From the NCBI GenBank assembly GCA_030407085.1, contig CM059582.1, forward strand, positions 12,939,501-13,003,500: a DNA stretch of 64,000 bases, read 5' to 3'. Under the pieces are notes generated by a model. It was not told the DNA's origin. It saw only the letters and a program-made list of their open reading frames with translations, and did not search any database. How positions within the stretch are numbered: position 1 is the stretch's first letter; every line of letters begins with the position of its first letter. The DNA comes from Trichopria drosophilae. Its lineage: Eukaryota; Arthropoda; Insecta; Hymenoptera; Diapriidae. Made by a program: the position numbers and the translations under genes. Shown one piece after another: positions 25,801 through 38,045 of this stretch.

Positions 25801-28310
25801 TAACCAGCGCGAAGAACGTGTCTTCATTTATCAACTTAATTCTGTAATATTTACTTATTCTGAAATATATCTTTTTAAAATTTGTTATTATCGCTAAAAA
25901 TTTTGAAAATTAATAATATTACATTGTCGAATCGGATCGAATTAAATATACGGGTGATTCTCTTAAAAAGAAGAAATGCCTAATTCATGTTATTATTTCT
26001 ACAAATTATTTAAAATTAATGATAATAATTATTACCGCCAAATGATAGTATTTGTCCGTAATCAATCAGATTATATGAAAAGAAAAGGAATATCATATTA
26101 TTCAAAATATTCAAGTTCGTGTGATGTAAAAACTCCGTAACTTTTCCTATAAAATTAAGAAATTTACAATAAATTTGATCAGAAATATATTAATGTATGG
26201 AATGCGTCAACATATTTGGTGAAAATTGAAAATACGAGATAAAATTTCAAAATTGGTTGTAGCCAAAAAATAGTCGCCAGATTAAATTGATTTAAAATGC
26301 TAAGCTGGAAATTAATGCTAATTACTTAGAATATTACTCATACTTTATTCTGACACAGTAAAAATATTTATCGTTTCAATCCTTAATTTAACTGCCATAA
26401 GTAATTGAGAAATTAAAATTTATTAACGGTGCTAATTGGCATTAATGTGGTTTATCCTAAAACAAATAAGCCAAATTTAATATCTGAGTAATTGTCAGTA
26501 CTTAAAATTTATCTCCTTTTTGAGTAATAAACTTTTTCATTACTGATTTAAATTAAAAACAACCATTACAGTTCTTAATTTACTGCATGCATGTTTTTTC
26601 TTGAATCGTAAATGTTCCATAATTAGAAATATCCGTAACAATGTTACTGACTGTATCATACTTCCTAATGTACAACATCAATTTTTACATGATTAAAAAG
26701 AAATTGAATCTCAAGACTCGCTCTTTAATACATTATTAAGAATTTGCATTATTGATGGTTTTCAATTGTGTTATTACCATTGCATCGATTCTTTTACATA
26801 TTTTAGTAACGTTTACTTAAAGCTTTAGTAGTTACTGTTGTGTTTGCTAAAACTACTAATTTCTATGATTTGTGAAAAATACTTCAATAATACATAGAAA
26901 TTCCATTAGCGACTCTCCTATAGTTCTTCAATTGTTTGGTGTTAGGTTCTATTCTATGGGTAAGAACAGAAATTCCGTTCGAGTCACATAAACGCAGTCG
27001 CTATAATCGGATAATGGAATAGTTTCTGGGGATAAGAGTCGAATTCCTATCCTTTTTATTGCTTATTCGTTTTATGGAAATCAAGTAATTTCAAAAGACT
27101 CGGGTGGATTTCGTGAATGAAAGGAGATAACACTTTGTATTCTAGAGAGAAGACTTTTTTTCTCTTGTTGTACTTTCTCAAAACCTGCTAAAGTTTTCAT
27201 CCGTTCACTGTAGAGGACTGCAATCATAGCGAGATTAGTTGAAGGCAATTTTTTTTTTCAAGAAACTTTTAATACAAAAATAAATGCTGCAGATATCTTA
27301 ACTATATATATGGGGACGTTAATTATTGTTCTCATGTTAACTGCAGGAGAAGTCTTGTTGAAACTGCATAAGAAAATAGTTTTTCCGGCCATCAAAGTCA
27401 GCAACTTTTAATAGAGTTTCTTTCCCGAAAACGGGGAGGATGACAAGTTCGTAATTTCTTCGATAATTGACTTTACTTTAGCCGGAAAACAACAGAAACA
27501 AAATCTCCTTGGAATGATATGCCGACCATGTCGATGAGCGATAAAAGACATTTTTCTTTATTTTTGAGAGTTTAAATTTGTAAGAGACTTATAGGTAAAA
27601 TATTGATCAGATTTAAATTGAAATCATAAAGTTTTTATTTAGTTGATTGGGATATAAATCAACTGTCGAATAAATCAAAATCATCATTAATGTTCAGAAT
27701 TGTTTATTTTTTTCCATTTGAAGCGTTTATTATATTAAACATTTTTTAATATTTTCTTTTAATAATTCTTCCAATAAACTAAATTTATACTCGAAGTATC
27801 TTCGTTCAAGGAAGATTTTTCCTGCTTTTTTTTTTTGCAAAAGTGACACATTCTTTACTGCAGTAAGTCAATTTTCACTAAAAGAATTTCTCGAGTCATT
27901 TCTAAAAAATCTACAAAAATCTTTGCAAAAATTATTTGGGTTCCTGAAAATGTGTTTTGCTGGATGAAAAAAATCACGTATTCAAACAATATATGACTAG
28001 TAACGAGGTTCCCCAGAGCTCTTCTCAAAGATATTCAAAAAGACTTCTTAAAGAGTTCTTAATGAGTTTAAAAAATCTTAACCAATTAAAACACCCGATG
28101 CACTAGAATTTGCAATAAATTTAGTGTACACCCATTTTCAATCATTTTTTTCTATTAAATATGCAAAGATTTTTAAAAATAATTCTTTTAGATACGACTA
28201 AATATATATTTGTTATTTTAAAGTTGCACTAAATCGAACACGGAACTAATTCAACTAGAACAAAACTCATTCCCGAAATTTCTGAACAACATGTTTACGA
28301 TGTTATTTTC
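22851..28310. other. Long AT-rich stretch without a recognised gene
   Basis: No convincing coding frame. At 23400-23590 there are several variants of TTTACTAT / CTACTATCTAGTTAGTAG suggesting an old inverted-repeat element. At 23930-24150 there are phrases of the type TTTTACTCCC and AGCAAAATACTATTTTGCGCTC that recur near 58.6 and 62.3 kb. The 73-codon frame there (23927-24148) is part of this repeat-like DNA, not a gene. A short GC-richer piece at 23040-23150 is unexplained. 24.5-28.3 kb contains nothing I can interpret. Confidence 0.55.
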
Positions 28311-28314
28311 TTAA

Positions 28315-28460
28315 ATTAAAAATGGCGGATCTAAAAAATTAAATATTCAACTGTTTTTATGATTTTTAGTACCGGTATAGTTTTTTTAGTCGGTGATTCC
28401 AAATTGTAATCCCATTTTCGAAATTTAAGATACCGGGCCTAAAATGACGGACAGAAAAGA
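28315..28460 (+). repeat. Two degenerate units of the satellite-like ATGGCGGAT repeat
   Basis: AAAATGGCGGATCTAAAAAATTAAATATTC (from about 28319) and AAAATGACGGACAGAAAAGACGAAATATTC (from about 28441) are clearly related phrases about 122 bp apart, each about 30 bases long. They match the core phrase of the larger cluster at 30.95-32.1 kb. Confidence 0.5.
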
Positions 28461-28578
28461 CGAAATATTCATCGATTTTTATGTTTTTCTTTATCATCGT
28501 GGCTTTTGGGTTGCGGATTTAGAATTTGTGATAAGATTTTCAAAATCTAATAATTTTCGGAATTTTTTTTTCTTTAAG

Positions 28579-28873
28579 GGGGGTTTAAAGTGCTGGACCG
28601 ATGAGGTAGGAACTATCGTACGTAAGGACAATTGTAGTTACTATAGACGGTATTCTAGAAAATACCAAGGAAATTAGTTGAGATCTAACCGAAACATTTC
28701 GGAAATAAGTGATTTTTATTTATTTCCGAAAATTCTCGGTCAGTTCTCAATGAATATCTTTAGTATTTTATGGGAAACATATCCCTAATTTTACAAATGT
28801 TATTCAGTCATTTTTTATTTACGTTTTTTAGTGAAATTTCCTACCTTACCAGCGGACCACTTTAGAACCCCCG
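28579..28873. mobile_element. Terminal-inverted-repeat MITE, about 295 bp
   Basis: The left end (28579-28612) reads GGGGGTTTAAAGTGCTGGAC followed by CGATGAGGTAGGAA. The complement of the right end (28838-28872) reads GGGGGTTCTAAAGTGGTCCG followed by CTGGTAAGGTAGGAA. That is about 34 bp of imperfect terminal inverted repeat enclosing AT-rich DNA with no transposase. A diverged second copy appears to lie at about 60015-60350. Just beyond the right end, GGTTAAAGGATTAA (28902-28915) resembles a TTAA-type MITE terminus, so this element may be nested in, or part of, a larger TTAA-flanked element. Confidence 0.55.
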
Positions 28874-28915
28874 TAAGTCAAAATCAAATTTGAGTGCATT
28901 CGGTGGTTAAAGGAT

Positions 28916-30830
28916 TAATTACGAAGAGATCTTGAACTTGTTATCTTAAATTTGTCTAATTACTGAGATTGGGGTTCAGGATTTAAAATAATAAAAATGA
29001 TTGAATATTTTTTTAAACTGAATTTCCTAAACCGTTGAATTTTTTTTCCATTTTCTTCTTCTTCGCAGCAATTTTCATCTTTATTTTCGCACTTCGGTTT
29101 ACGATCCATCATAGATTTGTAAATAAAGTTTCGATGCATCGAAATAAAGTATCCCAGTCAAAGTGGGAGAAAAGGGCGTCGAGAAGTTCGTGAATATCAA
29201 GTGCGATCGCTTATGCTGAACTCCTGTAAACGCGACATCCGAGTTCTTGGGATCTAATTTAGAACGATTTTCCTGTGCTTCTAAGTTTTCCAGTTAAACT
29301 TGCCGTTGTTTCGCTTGCTGAGGGAATGAAAGGGAAAGAGATTGGAACGAAGACAGGATCAGAATAAAATTAAGCTACCAAGAAGAGAGTTAGGCAAAGA
29401 TAGAGATAGAAAAGTAGGTGGAGGTAGATGAAGGGGGATCGGGATTGAGGAAGACTAATAAATGAGTACGTTTATCCTCACCCTTCTAATGAATTATAAT
29501 CCGAACTTACAGGATATTTGCCAGAACTGCAAATTCGCAAATGGTGCAAAACGTCGTCTCTTTGAGTTTGCTATTGTCTTTGATAGTATATTCGCTTTTG
29601 CGTTACGAACTTTGGGAAGCGAGAACTGTTATATATTCGGTAAATTCTCCTAGGTGCTACAAGTCCTTCCAAGAGATAAACCACGTTTAGTCGAGTAATT
29701 TTGAAGAATATTTTTGGTATGTAACGTTTTGGTATTCGGGATAATATATTATTTTATTGTTATTTTTTTGGTGCAGTTTATGTACTGTTAATACTGTTTG
29801 CTTACAATGTGAACTAATTAGGCATAGGGGTCCTGTGTTAAGTTCAGATAATACTGACGCTTTACAAAACTAATTATTCTATGTAAGGATTTGTTTACAT
29901 CAAACATCTGAATCTATTTACTTTTCCTGTTTTTTTCGTAGCTTCCTTTGGCCATATTTGATCTGCCGTTTTAATTTCAAAACGTTGATTTCAAATCCAT
30001 AATCAGAACCTTAAATTCCTCTAATCATCTATGTTCATCCCGGCCATTTCCGCAAATTCGTTTTATAGATCCGCAATTTTTAATCTTTCAATTCTGACGT
30101 CACGCCCATGATTAGCAATTAAAAAAAAGCTTAATACGACGCGTTTCACTCGCCTAATGTTATTTTAAAAATGCAGTAAATGTGAGTTTTCAAATAGCCA
30201 CAAAATATATTCTTTTTTAGGCTCCCACTTTAGCTGAGCAAGCTTAGATTAAAAGAAATTCATTTAAAAAAAATTTAAGTACAAATAACGCATTCACGAT
30301 TTTTAGTTTCATATGATTTTAAAATTGATATCCAGAAGAAAATTGTTTCGTTTTTATTATACGTATACGTCAAATAATGTATAAATTGAAATTTTTACGA
30401 TAATCCTTTGAAAATGTCGGTTTTTATATAAGTATTTGTTCCAGTAACAAAAATAATTTTATTGGTTAGGTTTACGGTAGAAACGTTGTGGTCGATTGTC
30501 AATTTTCACTGTATTTTTCAAAATGTTCGTAATCTTCTTACACCCATAACCATAAAATGGTGTTTTGTAACTCTTCTTTGAAATGTTATTTTATAAAACT
30601 TGTTTCATTAACCACATTTTTAAATCATTAATCTATTTTATTTGCAGGTTATGTTTACACTTCATTATTCCTTAACTTATTGGATACTCCATTTCGGATC
30701 ATTACATTTTTATTTGGATTTCCATTCAGGGAATTCAAAAACCATTATGTACCGAAAAGTTTTCGGAAAAGTCGTGGACCATATTTTGCTGTAGATCAGC
30801 ACAGTAAATTCTGAAGTAGTAAATTACGTA
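28916..30830. other. Non-coding DNA with a moderately CpG/purine-rich patch
   Basis: The patch at about 29050-29460 is richer in G and C and includes purine-rich DNA (29320-29460), but no frame gives a recognisable product. A lone TGACGTCA (CRE consensus) lies at 30095-30102. The rest is AT-rich without features. Confidence 0.5.
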
Positions 30831-30838
30831 TTCACCGA

Positions 30839-31385
30839 TTAACCCCCAAAACGATGAATTTTTATATTAATTTTCGAGTTACGTTCTTGCGATTATAAAA
30901 AAGGAATGCTCAAAAAAGGATAACTCTAATGTTGAGGGGTGGGCTCTTTAAGAATCCGGGATCAGAATTTGGTTTTCTAGAGCACAAAATTCAACATGGC
31001 GGATTGAACATAAACAAATGACAATAAATTAAGAAATTGGTTTGTTTACGGTTTTTTTTTTAATTTTCTACGCTACAAAAGAAATTTGAAAATTCAACCT
31101 CGAATGCGCGGAGTAGTGTATTTATGTAAAACTTTGGTTTGAAGATTTTTAGGGGTATTATGAATCTGACATTAAATACATACAAAATCCAAAATGTAGG
31201 ATCCATTATGGCGGAAGAACTTATTAAAAACAAACTGGATTTATTGAAATTGGTTACTCGCATTTTTTTAAGGTTACCTAATACGAATGTAATACCAGAT
31301 TTTTTAAATTGAAAATGGTGGATGAACTTTCATAGATCAGTCAAATAAGTAAAAAAATCACCGCCTTTGGGCGATCATGGGTTAA
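30839..31385. mobile_element. TTAA-flanked element, about 547 bp, probable piggyBac-like MITE
   Basis: The left end reads TTAACCCCCAAAACGATGA then ATTTTT (from 30839). The complement of the right end reads TTAACCCATGATCGCCCAAA then GGCGGTGATTTTT (to 31385). The outer TTAACCC and inner GATGA/GGTGATTTTT phrases match with a gap. The interior contains degenerate copies of the satellite-like ATGGCGGAT repeat. No transposase is encoded. The pairing is imperfect, so the ends are plausible but not certain. Confidence 0.4.
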
Positions 31386-32070
31386 TATCAAACAGAGAGA
31401 CTGAAATTAAATGAATTATTGGAACAATATCAGAAGAATATTTCAAGGGAAACTACAATTTTTTATAATTTTTGATGTATTCCTACAGAATCCGGCATTA
31501 GAAATGATTTTCTTGCCAATAAAATTATATTTGTTGGATGTGATTTAAACAAAATACAGAATAGAAAAGGAAAAGATAGTTCTATACGAAGGTAGTTTCT
31601 TCGATCAGTGTTGAATAAAATAGTTTTCATTTATTATAATTGTTATAATTATTATATTCAGTACAAAAATTATCATTTCAAAAGTGGTAAAATTTATGAA
31701 ATAGTTTTATAGAATAAAGATATTTGGGGGGAACTTTTGGAAACCGTTGAATACAAATTTCACAGCAGATTTTCACAATTCAATATGGCGAGTATAATTT
31801 GACATGTATATATTTCAAAAAAGGTTATATTTGCAAGAATTGTGTTATTTGGTCTTTTTGGAGTCGCTGAATATAAATCCAAAACGAGACTGGCGGATTC
31901 AACATGGCAAATACAGTCATTATCTTTGTCGAACTTCTGGAATCAGGTTTTCAGAATTTTAAATCGCTGATCGAATATGGCTGATATATCTTTCGGGTGT
32001 GAGTAGGAATATCTTGGAGCATATAATTTATGGGTTTTTAGAGTTGCTGAATACAATAATGGTTTCAGGT
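30950..32070 (+). repeat. Cluster of degenerate satellite-like units
   Basis: A composite unit recurs in the same orientation. It has a GTCGCTGAATA-like phrase, then AAATCNNAAANNAGATTTTC, then an (A)AATATGGCGGAT-like phrase. Recognisable pieces lie near 30950-31020, 31135-31215, 31270-31325, 31735-31800, 31855-31920, 31940-31990 and 32035-32060. Spacing varies roughly from 85 to 190 bp, with one larger gap. Variants of the core phrase include ACATGGCGGATT, TTATGGCGGAAG, AAATGGTGGATG, ATATGGCGAGTA and ACATGGCAAATA. The units are too diverged for a clean consensus. The small open frames inside are by-products. Confidence 0.6.
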
Positions 32071-32469
32071 TTGTTAAATATTTCGTACCAAATAATGATG
32101 TTCTATCATCCTGGTTATACATGATGATTCAATCATGTAATGATTTCCTTCTACGTAATAAATATATGGTTGGTGAAGAAGTTTATGGTGTTTCTTGTAA
32201 TACCGTTCTAATACCTTACATTAAAGTAAAGAAAAGATATGTCTGATGTATGATTACACGAAACCAAAGTTGAACTTCATTTATTTCTCTTCTACAATGT
32301 GCAAAGAAGAATAAGGAAGAACGATTTTCAAGAGTAATCATTGGCGGTTATCAATGTTTTACTGTACGTAGAAGTTAATATAAATTTCATGAAGTTAAAC
32401 GATACATTTCTAATCAAATGATCTATTGAACACGAGTATCTCCGTGTCCTTACTTAATAATAAACTCAT

Positions 32470-32650
32470 CTGATATAAAATAATGGTTATTTTGTATCAA
32501 GGGCGAAAAATAGAGTTTTACCCCCACATTAATGCGGGCGACGTTTGTCGAAGCCTGTCCAGATTCAAACGTTTCTTGAAGCAGTACGTTTAAAATGTTT
32601 TTTAAAACTCCGGGAGCGAAGTTCGATTTCGCGCCCTAGGTCGAAAAATT
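32470..32650. repeat. Copy of the dispersed TATCAAGGGCG family
   Basis: GTTATTTTGTATCAAGGGCGAAAAA at about 32487-32510 parallels GTTATTTTCGTATCAAGGGCGTAAAA at about 6271-6296. The sequence that follows is CpG-rich and ends with CGATTTCGCGCCCTAGG (about 32625-32641), a phrase related to GATTTTGCGCCCTAG at about 62441. It is probably a small non-autonomous element whose exact limits I cannot set. Confidence 0.45.
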
Positions 32651-34860
32651 CGCATCCGAATTATCGAGTTCTATGCCTGTTGTATTAAAAAAATATTATT
32701 GCAAGTGCGAAATATTGACCTACGATAACTACGCCTGATATATGATATATATAAAATTTTAAACATGCAAATTTCTGGATTCGTAATGAAATATATTATC
32801 ATCAAATTGTAATGAAACGTAAGAATTCTTATGCGGAATAAGCGAACAATTTTCTTATAGTACAAATTTTCGATAATTGTTATTCCTCAAATATATTCGC
32901 AGCATTAAAACAATTATTTTTTTTTATTCCTCTATCTACAGTTCTGAAGGACATGGGTCTAAGGAAGGTCATCCAAGTCTGAAGCTCCGGGGAAAATATT
33001 GGTTTAAATGCCACAAAAGCAATAATTTTGTCTTGCGATGAAAATTGTTTAAATACAGAAGATTGAGAAGGTGAAACATATAGTTTGAAGCATAATTGTT
33101 TCGAATTACTACTTCAAAACATCCGAATTATCCTTACATTTTTAACGGAACGTAAAACGACGCGATTACAAATATTGGAAGTATAATCAATGTCAAATTT
33201 AGTGGAAACCATCAATATGAATCGCAAAATGACTTATCAAATTTAAAAATAAAATGTGGAAACAGAACGTCGAGATATTAATTTCCCAGCCAGTTAAAAA
33301 CTATTTAAAAAGTTCTACTCCACCAATCCGACATATTTTCCAGACCTTGCCCTTCTTACTATCTCCTCTTTCGATCGATGCAGAATACCGTTTCTGGAAT
33401 GCACTTTTCTCCAGTTCAAACATTAACTTCTTTTAGTTTCAAAACTTAAACAATGCAAAGGTTTCTTTTTAACTTAATCAATATCCAAGATGGTAGACAA
33501 GAAAAATCGCTTTCGATGGACACTAAATTCTCAATTCTAGAACTTCCTAAGGAAATTAAGATATGATAAGTCCTGTCTTAAGCAGAAAAAATATGATGCA
33601 AATTTATAAAGAATAATTTGGAGTTTAATTAGCAGGTTCTTCACATAAGTTTGTAGATAATTCAGTATTTTCTGTATTGAACAAAATCTTATGTAAACTC
33701 AATTGAATTGACGTAAAAGTTGGCTATTTTTAAGTGGACAGAAAACTCTCTGGATTTATAAATAACGATAAATTTTGAACGAATACAAATTACGTTCAAA
33801 TATATAAATATGCAGTGCACAAAATGCAAAGTGCGCAAAACTTAGCAAAACTGTTTTCTCACGTTATGATAAAAAACGTCGTCGTAGCGTATGTTGGCTT
33901 ATCCGTGATTAAACAAATGCTAATTTGTTGAGGCAGGTATTTTTTATGCACTTTCCTGACGTGAAGATCTCATCTGCGAAGGTCGCTAATTTTTTAAACT
34001 TTTTTCTACTTCACTTTACGTGCTCATGTTTTAATGAGACGCCAAGGGCTGGAATCTCGACACGTTTGGTCGTGCATCTTTCTCGTTTCGTTATAGTGTT
34101 TTATAAATTTTCAATGGCCCACTCGATGGATTAACTGTGCCATCACTTTATGCTTTAATTACACCCACATGAATATTCTACTTTATGACTGAAGCGCACA
34201 TATAAATTCGTTCCTTTCATGTTTAAGTGGGACTACCTAATGAATTAATTAGATATACAACGCATAAACGCACGGAACCATAAAAATTATCGTATTCTTC
34301 GAAGTTATAGGGAACATTTTTCTGTTTTTAAATTTATAAGTAAAATAATATATGTAAGTGGTAGGGATTTTTTTCTACAAAATTGATTAATAAGCAGAAA
34401 GTTTCTGAAATAAAAGAAACCTTATTTGTCAAGACGTGAGTCTTTTTATAATTACAGTGGTTGCAGCCTCAACATCAAAGAATAAATATATGTTTGATAA
34501 TTTACCTTGAAAAAGGTAAATTAAGAAGTTACAGAGATTAAAACTAACGTTTATAAACATTTTAAAATCTTACAATACTATCATTCTGCCAAAAAGGAAA
34601 ATAATCTAATTAAATAGTATTGTTACTTAGAATTATAATTGGTTACATCCGTTGCTTACTTAATTCTACCGAAAAGCAATGAGTAAATTGTATGTCGAGT
34701 ATTACAAATAAATAAGACATTAGGTGCTTTTCCAATGACTAGCACCTTTACAAAAATAAATTACAGAATATTGCTGTATTAGATTAGTATAATATATTTA
34801 TATTCAATTTAAATTTACACGTCAAATTTTCTATAGTTCAGAGGTCTATTTCTTTTATGT
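32651..34860. other. AT-rich non-coding DNA, no gene seen
   Basis: Short frames (33254-33436 and 33925-34134 plus; 32671-32865 minus) lack recognisable features. No RNA gene or structured repeat noticed. Confidence 0.6.
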
Positions 34861-34866
34861 CTCTTC

Positions 34867-34883
34867 TTTTTTTTTTTTTTTTT
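34867..34883 (-). repeat. Poly(A) tail of the LINE fragment
   Basis: An uninterrupted run of 17 T on the plus strand, equal to 17 A on the LINE sense strand. It lies downstream of the C-terminal RT remnants, as expected for the 3' end of a retrotransposed Jockey-type element. No target duplication was identified by eye. Confidence 0.7.
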
Positions 34884-35885
34884 CTTTATTATTTTGAGTC
34901 GCATCAACTTCTGAGGTCATTAGCGAATGTACATATCAGATAAAGGTTCATATCAGTTTTACATTAGTTTTCTTTTTAAATTTTACTGAAGATGTTGATT
35001 CTTTTTAAATATATACACAAACGGTGAAAGTCTCTTCTTGTCTGTTTCTTCATTTAGTAGATTTGTTGCCAGCTTATTTTGTTGATTTTGTAGCCTTCTT
35101 ATCTTTTTCCAAAGTTAGCTATTTCAGCCTTCACCGTTGGGATTTGCAAATCAGATCTTATTATTTCGGTTTCTACTAATTTGTTTTCTAACGAGAATTT
35201 TGAATGACGACCAGTACATATTTCTACGTTAGTCTGCGTTCTAAATTAATTCTTTGCCATTTAGTTTGACAGGAGGACAGGTTTCTTTACACAAGGTAAG
35301 TGTTACATGAACTGATTTTTGTTCATGTACTTGTATTCTCCATATATCGAGCCATCTTTGGCTCTCGAACTTTGCTTGAAGGTTTGTTGTTGCTGTTTTT
35401 GGATTAATATGTGATGCCATAATGGCTGTATCATCGGCAAAAGTTGCTGTCTGCACATTATTTATAGTTGGTAGATCTGAAGTGTACATGGTGTACAAAA
35501 GTGGACCTAGCACACTACCTTGAGGTATTCCAACTTCAATTTGAAACAAATCTGTATGCTCATCTTTATGTTTAACTTGAAAGAAGCGTTAGCTAATGTT
35601 CGATTTTAACAAAGGACAAAATTTGTGAGGAACACATTTTTTATTTTGTACAACAAACCAGTATTATGCTAAACTTTGTCGAATGCTTGTTTTATATCTA
35701 AAAAGAATGCAGAGCAGTATCTTTTTTCTTCAAAATCGTTATTAATTTTTCTTACAAGTCTATGCACTTCCTCAATTGTTATTTTGTTATTTCCGTGACT
35801 ATTCTATTCATAAGTAATTTTTAAAAAAATGTTGACATTATTGGTAAAAAACTGATTGGTCTGTATGCCGTAACCAATGCTTACT
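34867..35885 (-). pseudogene. Jockey-like LINE reverse transcriptase fragment, 5'-truncated and internally deleted
   Basis: This is the remnant of a non-LTR retrotransposon whose reverse transcriptase would copy its own RNA at a nicked target. On the minus strand the RT blocks appear in order. AYRPISFLPIMS lies at about 35831-35866. A block ending SAFFLDIKQAFDKV (catalytic Asp in DI, about 35680-35755) is followed by a stop where Trp is expected. The GIPQGSVLGPLLY block and YTSDLPT, then TFADDTAIM with the catalytic FADD, lie in the longest open piece (35241-35549). The usual fingers-to-thumb region after FADD is then cut short: KLNGKELI is followed within about 100 bp by a C-terminal block EIIRSDLQIPTVKAEI (about 35120-35170). 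Part of the domain is therefore deleted. YTSDLP and the C-terminal RDL-IPTV block point to the Jockey clade. Several stops and frameshifts make it dead. A 17-A tail (minus strand, 34867-34883) marks the 3' end. Confidence 0.85.
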
Positions 35886-38045
35886 TAAATTGACTAGCAT
35901 AATTTATGTGTGCATTAAATTGTTCATCTCGTGACATTGTGTAATTAAATATACGATAAAGTTAAAATACCTTCAAATTTTTTATGTCTACCTGTTTTAA
36001 TACTGCGTTCCATTAAGTATTGTTTAAAATCTATTTCCATCCTAAAGTTATATTGCAACGAAACCCAATACTGCACCAATTACAAAGTGCACCCTTGCAC
36101 CTTGCGCCCTTGAACAATGAGTGTGGAGTAAGACATTGAAAAGGCCATTGTAATAACTTTACACAACACCAGCGTGATTTATTGTATGTCGAAGTTCGAC
36201 AAATGATTGTTAGATCTATAGTAAGTTGCGAATTGCAACACGTCCTTGATTCAGGATCCTCGGATGTTCCGAAATGTAATTAATGCAATTATATAGGATT
36301 ACATAACGGTGCATCCTCGAGGTTCATCGGGTAACACAAACTTTGGTATTCTATGAAGCGCGAATTGGACGACTGGTTAACGTGGCTGACATGCCCATGC
36401 TGAACTTTCCCGATCTTCTATATGCATATAAGTACAGCAATCTGTCATCATTTGCATTGTCAGAGTGAACGTATTCTATGACGGTACTGATACATAACTT
36501 TCGTTATTGATGAGGCATATGGCTAAAAATATGTCTACGCAAATGTACTTTTTCATTTGTTTTTCTTTTTTACTTTTGAATAAAACATTAGATTTTATTT
36601 TTAAAAGTTATATTGTTATAAATATTGTAGCTGTAATAAATTAATAAAGTCTTCTTTCGAAATATACATTTCCTTCCAATATTAATGGTCAACATATTAT
36701 ACAATCACAACAAATCCCTAGCATATTCAATTTGACGTACCATGTTGATGACCTATAATTAGTTAGATATTGATTAGTCGTTTTCAAACCGGAATTATCA
36801 TGTTAGCTGGTAAACGAGTCATCTTATGCACTAAAAATAATTGTTATAATTATTATTGACAGGAGACTTTTTAATTTGTATTTCTCTTCCTTTATTTTAT
36901 CTGGCTTTTAAATAAAACGTTGTAGTAAGAGTGTATATAAAAATTTTTCTCTCGCAGATTTCGGCCACTTAGAGGTCTTCTTGAATGGTCAGTGTTCTTG
37001 TATATACTTAGAAACAAGAAAATACCCAAATATCAAAAGTTGGTTAGCAAAGGACGGAAAACGTGCGGACTTTTATAAAAATCAGAATAGTTAACATAAT
37101 CTTAACAATAAAAATGTTTAATTGCAGAAAAACATGTTATAATATGCGTTACCTGTAAGATCTCTTTGATAGAATCTGAAATAAATTTGATATTGTTACC
37201 TGGGTGTTTGTAGCCCTAAAAAATTGCAATTGTATAAACTTAATTAGTAAAAATCGATATCAGACAATGACAATAGCAAAATAACTATTCTTTACATTTA
37301 TAACTTCTTAAAGATTGGGAAATATATATATTGAAATATAAATAAACATAATCTTGTTTAGAAACATGTCTAATCAACTTTTTTCAATGCATTAAATAGT
37401 TTGACGATTTTAAAATGACTTGCACTGCACAAGAAGTTACTTTGTATATATTAATCTAATATTATATTGTTCAAAGACTATCATGCCTTAAAATAAATTA
37501 TATGATTTTCCAAAATGTGTGAACAAGAAGTGTCTTTTTTAATAGGGTTTGATATCTGCAACAGCAGCTAATATAAGCAAAAAATTAGTTGGCACTGCAC
37601 TGCTAGACAAGAAAGATCCTGGATTATATGTAAATGTATATAAAGCAGGGGCCTTCTAACTCGCACATTCAACTGCGCATATCTCCCTTCAACTACAATG
37701 GGCTCAAACAATTTATTTTTGTTTTGAAGATAATGTAATTCTTTTTTTGATGGGAGTATTATAATTATGATTAGTAGTGTGTAACTTACTATAAAACCGT
37801 CAATAACTTTATCTTTTTGTTTTTTTTATTAAGAGTTTTTCTTTAAAGAAAAATGTAAAAATTCATTTATATCAGCTGCCTTTGCCAGATTTCTGGTACA
37901 GTATTATTGTACTAGGCAGAGTATTTACTAATAGTTTTTTACCTGAAAGAGCTAATTTCCTGTATTTTTATTTATATTTTTGAAAATTAATATTTTTACT
38001 CGAAAGATCATCCAAAGTCACATAATACTTTTTTATAAGATAAAG
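35886..38045. other. Non-coding DNA between the LINE fragment and the DIRS element
   Basis: No recognisable gene. Two TATA-like sites were noticed. ATATAAAG at about 37638-37645 is followed some 28-30 bp on by TCGCACATTCAAC. CATATAAG at about 36424-36431 is followed by GCATTGTCAG. Neither leads into an open coding frame, so they are weak candidates for core promoters at best. A run near 38031-38045 (TTTTTTATAAGATAAAG, 5' part) is the unoccupied flank of the DIRS insertion. Confidence 0.5.

Noticed and set aside
37630..37690. TATA box plus initiator as a host promoter
   Set aside because: No open coding frame or splice donor follows, and such motifs are frequent in AT-rich DNA.
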